From Owenia fusiformis (Eukaryota > Annelida > Polychaeta > Sabellida > Oweniidae), in NCBI GenBank assembly GCA_903813345.2, contig CAIIXF020000003.1, positions 14,090,931 to 14,154,930 on the forward strand: a DNA stretch of 64,000 nucleotides, written 5' to 3'. This document shows positions 47,401 to 58,775 of this stretch, piece by piece. Positions within the stretch are counted from its first letter, which is position 1. Every line of letters begins with the position of its first letter. A program made the translations under genes and the position numbers. Under the pieces are notes generated by a model. The model ran no database searches. It was given only the letters and a program-made list of their open reading frames with translations, and was not told where the DNA came from.

Positions 47401-48580
47401 AACATTCTTTTCGCTCTATTAAATCATCCTTTTAAATCCTTAAGTGTTTTCTTTGTAGTTATTTGAAATACCTTGATGAATAAAAATGATATTTATAAAG
47501 ATTCTTTCTTTACATTTAAATGATATGGTTATAATAATACAAAATACGAGAGAAGCCTTATGTAAGCAATTTTACGGTTTATGAGTACATCCTATTTTAG
47601 TGCTCCTCAATAAAGGCAATTAAAATAGACATTAAAAGGCAATGACAATATCCAATCTGAGTCAAGAATACACGGGAGAATATGCCGGAACCGTTCTGAA
47701 TAGACATAACATATAAACAATAACCCGGCTTATAGTTGGAAATTCTTAGAATTTGCTTCAAGTGACAATAAAAATAAATATCGCGAAATAACGTTAATTA
47801 CATTAGGCTTTTCAAATCAGTCGTTCAAAATATTATCCGATAATCTGTTTATCTGCAAACATAAATATTGTTGCGTCAATAGATTAAAGCGGTCGGAACT
47901 GAAATATTTAAATGATGAAAATGCAAACGCTATCGTTCATGGGAAGGATATTATATCAAGGCGAGATATTTGAATTAACATGATTTATTATAAGAATTTG
48001 ATTTTACGACTGCATTGAAAAAACGATTACCCAATATTTATGTCTTGCGGTTTCTCCGCTCTATACGGTTATTTGAGAAGTCAATGTCACAGTCTTGCTG
48101 TGTATATACTGCTTCGACAGAATGTATTATTCACAGACAAGATGGTGTTAAATCTGGATACATTTAATATCGATAATGAGATAATATTGCCTTAATGCTT
48201 TCTAGGAAGGCAATTCAATTATCCTTTAATACATTATACGATCACCGCATTATACTCTGAAGCAGTGTGTTCAGTTCGTTCAGAGCATTTCCTACCCCTC
48301 TACAGATCCACAATCCATTATTACCGGGGATCCGATTCTCAATCGATTATAATTTTAATCGTAATCACTTCTCTCAATAGTTCTTGCAATTTCCTGACAC
48401 ATGCCTTTGTGGACAAGTTTTTTACGTTCGACAACATTAAGCGTAACGAATCAAGTGAACAAGCTCATATTCCCGGGAAATTAAGCATCTGCAAGACAGA
48501 TGGAAGAAGATTGCATATAACTCGATTGCAAATTGCAACAATATTTCACACCTGAAGTACATCTATTTTTATTATACAGT
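44481..48580. other. No gene seen over 4 kb
   Basis: AT-rich DNA. Near 46996-47030, the words ACATCGTCGCTGATTGGTCA are shared with about 26860 and in part with about 20620. Open frames are short and of random composition. Introns of the flanking genes cannot be excluded. Confidence 0.35.
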
Positions 48581-48583
48581 ATA

Positions 48584-49459
48584 CAGAGATCACGATAGTT
48601 GAAAAAACTTGTTAGCCATTGTGGCTAAATCTTCCCAAAAATTTTTAGCCAACCAAAATATGAATTAGCCATTTTGAAAAACCGAAAAAAGGGAATTCGC
48701 AATAGAGGTGTCACGGTCCAAGAAAATTTCGGTACGGTACGGAACGGTACAAATGGTCTCAACACGTTACTTTCAGGACGGGACGGGACAGAACATTAAA
48801 ATTGATGCAATGTCTGATGATGACAGTTTCACTTTCAGTTTCACTTTTCAAAATCATATTCAGAAATAAAAAAACGTCAATTAAAATTGAATGTTAAGCA
48901 TCTGCCGCGAATGTGATCGGCATTTCACATAGTCTGCACGGTGTAATATCACCAATTCGTTTACCTTGTGATATCGGAGTCCCAAAATACTTCCAAACTG
49001 CCGACTTTTTCGACTTAGATGCCGGCTTGATATTTCAATTTCTTTCCTACATCCGGCATACTGTTAATGCACTCGATTTGCGAACGACGATGAAGAAATT
49101 TACGAACAAGCATTACCATGTACCTGAAATCGCGGGTCCGTTAATAACACTTTTCAATGCAAAGACGTGTAATCTAGGTACGAGGTAAGTGAAAATATTT
49201 AATTTTTCAGAACGAAATCGGAGGTGTTCCTCGCTATTTATAGACGTTTTTATGCATTTTAGGGAAGGAATCTAGGTACCGATATTAACCCTTTCTGTCC
49301 CATGTCCCGAACCGAAGCATCTGGACCGAAATTCGGTCCAATATCGGGAAACCGTGACACCTCTAATTCGCCATAACTGCGAAATACCTTTACATATTTT
49401 TCGCCACCTCTTTCGAAAATTCGCAATTGGCGAATGGCGAACGTCTACCGTGATCTCTG
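48584..49459. mobile_element. Outer inverted-repeat element, CAGTATA direct repeats
   Basis: CAGAGATCACGATAG at the left is matched by CTACCGTGATCTCTG at the right, and CAGTATA lies directly outside both ends (48577-48583, 49460-49466). The 7-bp repeat and CAG start suggest a hAT-like element (8-bp target expected), but this is not certain. A second element is nested inside at 48704-49364. Confidence 0.6.
48704..49364. mobile_element. Inner element, 661 bp, with 10-bp flanking duplication
   Basis: Termini AGAGGTGTCACGG and CCGTGACACCTCT are exact complements. Flanks are AATTCGCAAT (48694-48703) and AATTCGCCAT (49365-49374), nine of ten bases alike. The interior begins with a GGTACGGAACGGTAC patch and holds a 91-codon open frame (48913-49188) of unrecognised content. 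A target of 9-10 bp would fit Mutator-like elements; hAT (8 bp) is the alternative. Confidence 0.65.
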
Positions 49460-49469
49460 CAGTATAGTA

Positions 49470-52400
49470 ACACGAGGTATCATTCATTTAAAAGTGCGAT
49501 TCACGCAGCGGCTTACGATTCCTTGGACATCATTTTGTCGTGTCATACACCCACGGAAAGGGGCAATCATTCTTAGGACGTATTCATTCTACCCCGTCTA
49601 ACAAGTAAAAAATTATAGTTTCAATGAGTAAATCAATCGGGAATAAATCACTCTGAAACCTTTTATTTTAATGAAGTTCCCTACTTGCCAGTTGCTTCAG
49701 CTAGCAATTGAAATAAACTATCTGACTTTTACATTTATACATTTACATTTATAGTGTAATACATTTAGACGCAAGTAGACATAATTTTGATTTACGTCGT
49801 TTAAAATTCAGTCAAAGTGATATCATGTTTCAAAGAAGGAATAGTAGTTAGTCATTAGATGACTAATACGCAAATCTCTTAAAATCTCACGAAAATGAGA
49901 TTTAGCGAGATTTCAAAAAACCGCTTCATTGAATAGCATTACCAAGCCTTTCAATGTTTGAAACTTAACTTTTTTCTTAAACGTGTCATCATATGGAACC
50001 CGGTGGATTATTGCCCCGCCCCCTCCTAATCTATTCAAAAAGGGACCTAATCACAACTAGTATCCATACATCCTCACACTCAATCGGCCGAATAAAGGCC
50101 ACGGAGTGAAAGAAAGAATTCTCCACGTTCACGTTCAAGACAAAAGGGAGATCTGAGATAAAAGGGACGTTAAGTTAGCACTGTTTTGAGTAACATATAG
50201 GTGAAACGGGTAAAGTACGGCTCCCTTTTTTCTGTCACCTCACTGGCCTTTACATGCATTTAATTAACATATTGAGTTTGAAGGTGGGATGGAAATAGTT
50301 GTAATAAAATCCCCATTCGAAGCAAATCGGTGTTGGACATCATAATATACACATGTTTCCTTTCAAGTTCTTCCAAATGCATGCTACTTTAAAACCTTTC
50401 TGATATCACTTAATCTCCCTATTCATTCGTTTCACTCCACCTGAATGCCATCACGTGGAAGGCCTATATACAGATATAGGGCAATGATACGTATACACAT
50501 AAGGATAGTAGAAATGGGTTGAAATATATGTGCTGATCCATATTGATCGTTCACACCTCACCTATCACCTATGGAATCTATGAAAAATACATAAGTCCCA
50601 GTCAACGGGTAGATGGTTTACAACAACCAATTAATAAATTTCAAAATAGATAAATTGTTGTAAATTCCATTGCTATTATTTACAAATGCCAAAGTATGAC
50701 ATTACAGGCCTCGGTTACACTGGTCAAATGAGGATACGGAAACTGCCGTTATCGTATCTTTTAGAATGATGGAACAGCATCGACTCTTTCTTACTATTTG
50801 GTTTCCATCGATTCGCATTAGACTTTGAAATTCAAGCCATCCCTGTTTGAGATCATAATTTATTGAAGCTCATCTTAGAATAAATGTTTTCAAATTATAT
50901 TCCAGCCTGGAAAGTACATTTCTTAAAACAAAAAACAAAACAAAAACATAAAGCTCCCTTAAAACGTCATTCAATGACATGGGGGAGTTAGTGTTGCCAA
51001 TCGTTTTAAGGGGAGTGGATATTTATTAACCGTTGATGATATCGACCGCACATATAGTCTCATAAACACATTTGTGATATTAAAAAGCATAAAACGTGCA
51101 ATAATAACTATAATACACAAAGAGATTGACATTTCTCAATGACAAACATGCTTACACATATAATAAAAAAGTAATACTGCGGCAGGAATCATCACAATTG
51201 ATATGTCCCAAAGCTAGCGTTATCAATAATAATTGACGTAGTTTATCCTCAAAGGACATAAATAGTTTAACTTCAGTTTTGTTGAAGGTGGTTATTAATA
51301 AACGATAGCATGTAACTCATCTCTTGTATAATCTATGAATACCCTCGGGTCACGGATGAAGATCGTATCAAGTTTAAATACAAACGATAAGTGATAGCTT
51401 AATTTCTCTCGTAGATGAAACGATGCACACATCCGATAAAGATTTACACGTTATATGAGTACTTTCCGTGCAACTGACCTCTGAAGGAGAAAGGAAACGC
51501 TTTGAGGCATTATCGTATTTCCACTATCTACGAACGTACCGATAGAAAAATTGGATCAAGTGACTAGAAGTGCAGAAACCTCGGTTTATTAACGAAACAA
51601 ACGTATAATAGATCGACATTGTACGGAAATACTATTCAGGAAGTCGGGTACACCAAGGCAGGAGTACTTTTTGCGCAATTTGCGCAAATCTACATAAATG
51701 AAAAAATAAACGAACTTTCTCCTCTTTGATTATTTGATTTGAATCAAAATATTTATTTCTCCCCGAGGAACTATATATCTGCAGGTTTATGTTTTATCGC
51801 TCTAAAAAGAACAAAACTTATCGAAGCGTGCAAAAAGTAGGCTGACCAAAAATATTTCTTGGAATTTAACACTTTCGTTAAAGAAATTAACTCAGGATAA
51901 GGAGAAAGAGGAGGCAGAATACCGGATGCACGATGCACATGCGCCTGAAGGTAGGATCGGGGTCCAATTCTCTTTAATCCCTTCAACACTTTTACACATT
52001 ATATCTCTTTTTGACGCCTTTCCATTTCAAACACTTCTAAATGCTTTCACAATTTATTTAACATTCCATAGGCATGCTACAAGAAATATCACGGTGCACT
52101 TTTTTCTATGTTTATTTTCAAATGAGTGAACGACTTTGTTACTTGTAATAGAAGTAGGCTATCATACTCCCACAACGAAGTTGTGAAATCCTAGGATTCA
52201 AATGTCGTCTACCGAATGCTCACTCGTTTTTTAAAGAAATCTTAAAACGATAGACGACAGTTTCTTTTACAATTTAGAATGCCGAATTCGTACATTTTTG
52301 TACGCGTAAATTCCTCTCATCTCGTTTTTGATTAATTGTTTAAAATATGATCCACTAAAACACAATATTTACGAACGGGAGGAAAATGCGTGTTCGTAGG

Positions 52401-53830
52401 TTGAGGAAGTACTGTGTCATATAACTCTTGTTCTGCCAAGGTGAAACATGCCAAACGACAACAATGATGCATGTTAGGTATTCTTCTCTTATCGTAAAAC
52501 ATATTCATCACAAAGTATTTGATTAATGACATCAATTGCCTGCATTACGTCAACTCCTCTCTAAGGGACTAGCATGACCGTGTCATAAAAGATAATAGAA
52601 GATAAAAGAATAAATAGAAATCCTATCAGTGATCGATGTCCCTAGTATTACCCTGCGCGAACGAATGCAAATGGTACCCTACCTAGTATAAGAGCAAACG
52701 GGCCTTTATCTTTCTGAGAATTTGAATATCAAAGGCCATCGTAGGCTTGTTGAAAATCTGTATTGAGGTATTTTAATCAAAACGGGGGAAAATTAGGATT
52801 CGGCAAGCCAATGAGAAAAAATACTACAAAAGCAGGTAATCGCTGTAGCAATAATAAACGCATATAAGGCATCGCCATGCAAAATGTCACTACCTGCCAT
52901 TTCTTACAGACGCCAATCTTCAAACACCAACCACCGAACGCGAACACCCAACACCGTCCACAAAAATGTTGGAGTCTATAACACTTTTGATAGTTACATG
53001 AACAATCAAAATAAATGATATGTGTATAGTTTTCACGAAACCACTTCAAATTAAAGGAGGTCCCATTGTTCTTATTACACTCCCTTCTTTATTTCAACCA
53101 TATGATATGTTATCATTCCACAACAAGCGGAAACCCATAATTAGCATTAAGAGTAGAAAGAGCGGTTTTGTAATATTGATGTATTAGTAACCACATCAGA
53201 ATCATATCCTAGTTTAGTGCTCTTGCATGAGTCCTGGGTGAAGGTTAGAGCCAATAAATAAACAACAGATAATGCATTAAACCATACCTTATTCAGTCAA
53301 TGATATAATTTAACAGACAAAATGATACGGAAGCAAGGAAACGAGAGGTAGGTAGCGGTGACCGTACCAAGATAGTGAGTTATGGGAGATTTAGCAGGGG
53401 ATGGAATTAAGCTGGGGGCTTCTCCTTCGAGAGTCGCATATTTGATGAGGTTATAGGGACTAGACTTGATTGAGTCGGGTACGGTTCATAGAAATTGCCA
53501 CAATTTTCGATACTTTCGCTGTTATCATTCCATGTTATACTTTTCAAAAAGTCCAATTTTATTTATTGATTTATCCTCCAAATTTAAGGATGTCTGGCAA
53601 AATTGAAAAGTCTATGTCTCACTCACCTATTCAATTCAAATAAATCGAAACAGGTGTCTCAATTTTTGTGTCGAGAAGATGGAAAGATATTTTTAAAGAC
53701 ATGCATCCTACATTTCATTCTCTAAAATAAGCGTCTTATTTCTTTAGCTGTGACTTGAGATAGCTTCACTTCGACCAACCAATCCAACAGATGATATACT
53801 GAGGAAACAAAAAGAAAATACAATAATTCT
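49470..53830. other. No gene confirmed over 4.4 kb
   Basis: AT-rich DNA with no domain-bearing frame. One weak exon-like patch, with frame TQDKEKEEAEYRMHDAHAPE and a GAAG|GTAGGA donor-like site, ends at 51950. It is too short to call. No paired element ends were recognised. Confidence 0.35.
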
Positions 53831-54455
53831 CTCATTGTGGTTTGCTTGTATATATTTAACATTCAATTTCAGTTCAAAAAGCGTTATGCAACCGAAGGTA
53901 TTAATCCATCGAAAATTATGATTGATGAATTATGGACTTTTTCTTCGATTACATGCATCAAAGCGGCCAAGACTGGAATCCCAATATTTGAAATGTTGGT
54001 GTTATGGTGTTATGTCTTTTCTTATAAAATCAAATAAACTGTTAATGAGTCGAAATACTCCTTCTGTGCTGGCATCTGTACTATTCCCCAAATCTACCCA
54101 GGAGTTTAAGAAAAAGGAGTTTGATAATAACATCCAATCAAAAATGATTATGAAGAATTATCTAGCAGATGTGCCAGTTTACCTCGAATTTGAGTTCATC
54201 GGATAGGAGGCTGTCAGTTTGCCTGATATGTATGATAACACTTTCTCATTAGACTTATTAAGATTGAACTGTGCAGTATAAAGATAGAGTCAACGTTCAC
54301 TAAAGCAGGAGATTTCCAAAAGTTCAAAGATGCCATCAAAGTCACGTGGTATACATGGTGATCTCATGACGTGTCACGAGATTCAGTCAGTCAGTTTACG
54401 TCACCACCACAAGTGGTGAAGCATTGTTGTAGTCTCAAACAAAAATCTCTGTTAT
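53831..54455. other. Short open frames, no supported gene
   Basis: Two overlapping frames at 53837-54206 show a protein-like stretch (from NTPSVLASVLFPKSTQEFKK to YLADVPVYLEFEF). I recognise no family and see no consistent exon structure. Confidence 0.2.
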
Positions 54456-54714
54456 AGTCACCCCGGGTGATCAATATCCTGTGTTCCGAATTTCGTTCCA
54501 GCAAGTCAGTGACCCGAGTTGTGTTTTTACTGAATCCCGATGAATATGGCGTCTCGACGAGCCAGGTGACGAAAATATGTCAAACAAATCAGATAGCATA
54601 AGGAAAGAATGAATATAGAGTAATGCATTCGGTGCTGGAATATGTTTTCAACATGTTCATAAACGATTATCCATATGTGTAGGCTATTAATGCAAATCGA
54701 AGCATGAAACCAAC

Positions 54715-54772
54715 ATGACCCAATTCGAAAAGCTCGCAGAAAACGATATCAGCGAGTCGTTCTTTGCCTTCT
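54715..54772 (+). other. Candidate coding start and splice donor in the left arm
   Basis: ATG at 54715 opens a frame MTQFEKLAENDISESFFAF that ends at a consensus donor, TTCT|GTAAGT (54773). The matching right-arm sequence is open over the same length but has no ATG and a broken donor (TTCT|GTTAGT). It could be a first exon of the element or chance. Confidence 0.25.
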
Positions 54773-55264
54773 GTAAGTAATGATGGATACTCTGAGCATT
54801 GTATAACTGTAAAGTATACCTTATTAGTATGTCTCAACTTGTGCTATGTTTGAATCCAAGCTATTTCCTTTCATAAGCGTCATAGAAGTCGTTGAAAGAT
54901 ATATTCCATTCTACCGAATAGGAATCGCCATTGTCCCGAAGCTACAGAATAAGATTATATATATTTTGTATACTTTTGAGAATCCATTCATGAATACATC
55001 AAGCTAATTTGGTGCTACCTTTCTTGTTATTATTTTACAAATTCAAGATCGAATTTCCCTGTATATTGATTTCCACATTGGCATTGAACTGCAAATACAG
55101 GGTGTCCCAAAAAGTGTACCCACTTTATAGAAGGAATATAACTATTCAAAAAAAATTGAACTTTTCACATGATTAGGATGCTCTCAATTAGATTTTTAAA
55201 AATAAAAAATGTGTGCAAATCAAAACATTGCATTGCTGTCTGGTACAACCACGATGACCATTTA

Positions 55265-55562
55265 CAGGCCCGTATCCAGGATTCACCATTGGTGAGCGGT
55301 TTTACCAAGGGTGGAGTTTTTGCCAAGGGGGGGGGGCTTTTTGACAGTTTTGATAGCACGATCGTATGTATAGTATCAGTATCTCAATGATAATACCTCA
55401 ATTTGAGGTTTATTTGAGCCTAGCCTTCTACTATAAGTATGATCTGGCTGGCATCTGTTGTTTTGGCAAAAAATCATGTGAAAAGTGCTCAGAATGGTGA
55501 AAAACTGCAAGTTTTTGAGAGAATTTCTGACCAGGGCCCCCCCCCTCCTATCTGCGGGCCTG
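55265..55562. mobile_element. CAGGCCCG-ended MITE nested in the large element
   Basis: Starts CAGGCCCGTATCCAGG and ends TGCGGGCCTG, with ATTTA directly on both sides. It contains a G10 run (55327-55336) and, near the other end, a C run. CAGGCCCGT ends are widespread in invertebrate hAT-like MITEs (from memory). A second, unpaired end lies at 57570. Confidence 0.6.
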
Positions 55563-55594
55563 ATTTAATAAATTATGCATGGATCCTGCCATTA

Positions 55595-56990
55595 TAGTCC
55601 ATGGTATGAAATCTCTAGGACGTCTAATAAAGGAGCTGGTAGCACACTATAGCGCAGCGATATTTGACCTTACATAAGCATACCTACATATGTCCCCTAA
55701 TAATTTTTATTATAACCGTTTAATATACTTCCGGCGTTAAGGCTAAATTATGCCTGCCATTAACAGAGGTCAAAAAATTTCCAAAAAATAAACTTCCAAA
55801 CTTTTACAATTTGGAGTACACAATGCAATAGCAAATAATAAAATATGATTTTAAGTATATGATTTAGGTTTCTAAGCTAAAAGTTTGAGGTAATTTTTCT
55901 ATTCAATACCAAAAGATTATGTCATCAGTGTATCGACATTTTGTATTGTTTCTCGGGTATTAATAAGATAAATGCTACAAATGAATCACTTTTCTATTAG
56001 AATGACAAATGCTTAAATTATGCTAGTTTTTCGCAAAATGGGTCTCAATACGTTTTAAGATATGAACTTTTATTCAGCGGTGAACATTATCAATAAAGGT
56101 GGGCATATTGCTCTCCCTTGACTAATTGCGACTACAGCTAAAATTCCATTTCTCGTAGTTAGATATAGCTCAGTTACTTATGAAACAACCATCAAGACTT
56201 GGTCGAATTCATGAATAATTGAGAAAAATCGTTATCATTATCTTCCTAAAATTTGATTGCATCCTTCGGTGAGGTCAAAGAAGAAACAACCATCAGAAAA
56301 CTTGATGATAGCCACAACTAACGTCGAGGAAGAATTGTAAGGCGTTCGACTGCATATGACTCTAATTGATTATTAGACATGCCCTTGGAATATATGAACA
56401 TGCAAATACCTCTGTAACATCGAATTAGATATGAATCTTACCTATTTGTTATTGTATTATGTTTTATAAAACATCAACAATAATTTGTTGTTAGACCCTT
56501 TACGATTATATGGAAAAATTCTGGTAATAAAATGTTTTAACTGGTAAGAAAACTACCCGGAAAACTAATACGTTCCCAATCAAAAAAAATTACCTAAATA
56601 TTCCATACAATTTTGTTGAATCGGCTTAGCTCATATTTGAAAAATCAAACAAAATCTGAAAAACACACTTGTGTAATTACACTAATTAAACACCGACATC
56701 TACAGTAAAATCATAGTAATTTTGACATTATGATAATCAATTTTTTTGTTCGTATGCTTAGAATAACGGTCTGTGTCTTATAAAATTTATAAAAGTTCGA
56801 ATCAAAATATTTACGTTTTTTGACCCCTTGTGATGAAATACATTTTTCGACCCGAAAGCCGGAAGTTTTTTCGGCAAATGGTATTTTAAAAGAATCAAGA
56901 CATATACACCTTCATAAATATTGCTTCAAATGTTGCTGCGCTAATAGTGTGCTACGGATCCTTCATATTCGGAAGTCATACCAGGGACTA
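55595..56990. mobile_element. TAGTCC-type MITE, copy 2, interrupted by an insertion; TTA target duplication
   Basis: The ends TAGTCCATGGTATGA and GGGACTA match the copy at 35059-35646. TTA flanks both ends (55592-55594, 56991-56993). Relative to copy 1 it carries about 796 extra bases (55741-56536). Confidence 0.75.
55741..56536. mobile_element. Insertion flanked by TTAA inside the TAGTCC MITE
   Basis: The uninterrupted copy at 35059 reads TTCCGGTTTTTAAATGG at this point. Here TTAA stands on both sides of 796 extra bases (55737-55740, 56537-56540). TTAA targets are typical of piggyBac and Kolobok elements. I see no clear terminal inverted repeats and no coding sequence. Confidence 0.5.
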
Positions 56991-57569
56991 TTACCTTAGC
57001 AATGCTATCGTGAAAGCCTGGTGTGACCGTCGCCTTTATGTGACATTTATGGCTTACTAAGTGAAGACTTTTTAGCCTGTTGTCAATATTATTATATTTT
57101 TATGGGTAAATTGTAATGCCTACTCTAACAGTGACAACGTTGAAATATATTACAATACCTGGCATATACCTGCTATATGATATGCTATATTTTTTGTCAA
57201 TCCCTGGTTTTTGTGACAATGTTAAAATATATCATAAAAATGCCTGCTACAGTATGTGCAATGTGGATTGTGAAATGACCATTCTTTGAAGGTGTTGCAA
57301 CATAGTCTCATAATTTACACATGTTGTATTGTACTCTCATCCTCTGATGTGTGTGGCCTCTTGACAATTTTCACATATTTTAACATGGGAAATCCTCAAT
57401 TAATCAAATCCACTACTCATTTATTAATCACTCAGACTAGAAAAAAAATCAGTCAAGTTGGCAAAGTATCAATATTATCAAATGCATTCAATTCTTATTT
57501 TTGATAAATTAAGATATCACACGTGAGTATACACTGCTTCTGTTCATTATGATTCAATAGTCTATGAGG

Positions 57570-58260
57570 CAGGCCCGTAAGACACTTTTCTCCAAGGGGG
57601 TGCGGTTTTTACTAAAGAGAATATAAAATTGTCAATTTTTTTGCCGCGTAAACCAAATCGCGTAAGTCAGAGGGGGGGGGGTCACTCCCCTAGAAGATTT
57701 TACAGTTTTGAGATGCTATTTGGTGCATTCTGGGCACTTTCAAAGTGTATGAGTCAATAAGAAAAATGTGATTTTTTTCAAATTCTTTTGGGGGTGTCAA
57801 AAAGGATGAGAGGGTGAAGTGGGGTGGGGTGCCAGAGGGGGAGCAAGGGGTCGTCCCCCAGAAACATTGACCATATCAAGGGGCAATTTGATGATGTCTG
57901 GGCACTTAAAAAATGTCTGAGACAAAACATGAAATTCAGAATATTTTCTTTTGTTTTGTGGGGGATGTTAGGGGTGGCTAACTCTCATAGAAAGTTTTAC
58001 AATTTAAAGATGATATTTGGTACTTTTGGGCACTTTTAAAGTGTATTAGTCAATAAAAACATTGAAAAACAATCATACTTTTTTTCAAATTTTGGGGGTG
58101 TCAAAGGGGAGGGAGGGGTGCCAGAGGGGGAGGTGGGGTTGGGGTGCCAGAGGGGGAGCAAGTGTTTGTCCCCCATATCTGTCCCCCAGAAACATTTATG
58201 ATATCAAGGTGCTATTCGATGAAGTCTGGGCTCTTTAAAAGTGTCTGTGCCTATTTCCCA
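57570..58260. repeat. G-rich diverged tandem repeats
   Basis: Phrases such as GGGCACTTTNAAAGTGTNT, TGAGTCAATAA, GGGGGTGTCAAA and GTGCCAGAGGGGGAG recur two or three times between 57700 and 58250 on the plus strand. A G10 run is at 57672-57681. The left boundary is a CAGGCCCGTAAG end like that of the MITE at 55265. Confidence 0.55.
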
Positions 58261-58620
58261 AGAACATTTTATCCATGAAGTGCGTCGGAACACTGGCGAT
58301 TCCTATTCGGTACTATGGAATATATCTTATTATGCCTTCTAGGACGCTTATGCAAAGAAATGGTTTACATTCACTGGAAGCACGAGTTGGTACATACTTT
58401 GAACGTCTACCAGCAATTATACCATGATAACAGTTTATCTCATTAACTAACAGAAGGTCAAAAACTGCTCGGTGACATACTTTCCAGCGAGCGTTGAAAA
58501 TGAGGTCACGTTTACTTATGCTTCGATTAGCAGTAATGCCCAACGCATATGGATAAACAACTAAGAAAATGTTGCAAACATATTTAGGCACCGAATGCGC
58601 CACTCTATATTCAGTCTTAC

Positions 58621-58688
58621 CTTATGCTGTCAGAAAGTTTTGAATAATTGTCGACATCAACATCGTCTGTTGTCAAATTAGCCGCCAT
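58621..58688 (-). CDS. Candidate first coding exon in the right arm of the large element
   Basis: On the minus strand, AATATGGCGG provides a good start context at 58688. The frame reads MAANLTTDDVDVDNYSKLSD then SI, and ends in a strong donor, ATAAG|GTAAGA (GT at 58619-58620), leaving a phase 2 junction. The left arm carries the homologous sequence with AATATGGCGT but a stop soon after, and its donor reads GAAAGA, so only this arm keeps the full signal. Probably the N-terminus of the element's lost protein, or a host exon captured by it. No family recognised; no downstream exon found inside. Confidence 0.4.
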
Positions 58689-58775
58689 ATTTGTCGGGAT
58701 TCAGTAAAACACAACTCGGGTCACTGACTTGCTGGAACGAAATTCGGAACACAGGATATTGATCACCCGGGGTGA

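Larger units (their letters stand above)
54462..58770. mobile_element. Large transposon-like element (4.3 kb), arms of about 0.5 kb, ATAGT target duplication
   Basis: The left end CACCCCGGGTGATCAATATC, with CCAGCAAGTCAGTGACCCGA further in, is matched by the reverse complement at 58690-58770. The arms remain alignable to about 54935 and 58280 (AAGATATATTCCAT, GAATAGGAATCGCCA). ATAGT flanks the ends at 54457-54461 and 58771-58775. A CAC terminus with a 5-bp duplication recalls Transib-type elements, but the termini do not match the known CACTATG-type signal and the long arms are atypical. The interior holds several nested elements and no transposase. Confidence 0.75.

Noticed and set aside
41570-48580. 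Search for CRISPR arrays, operons or prokaryote-type genes
   Set aside because: Nothing of the kind is present here or elsewhere in the window. The short regular repeats are animal minisatellites with no spacer-repeat structure, and introns and LINE sequence show the DNA is eukaryotic.
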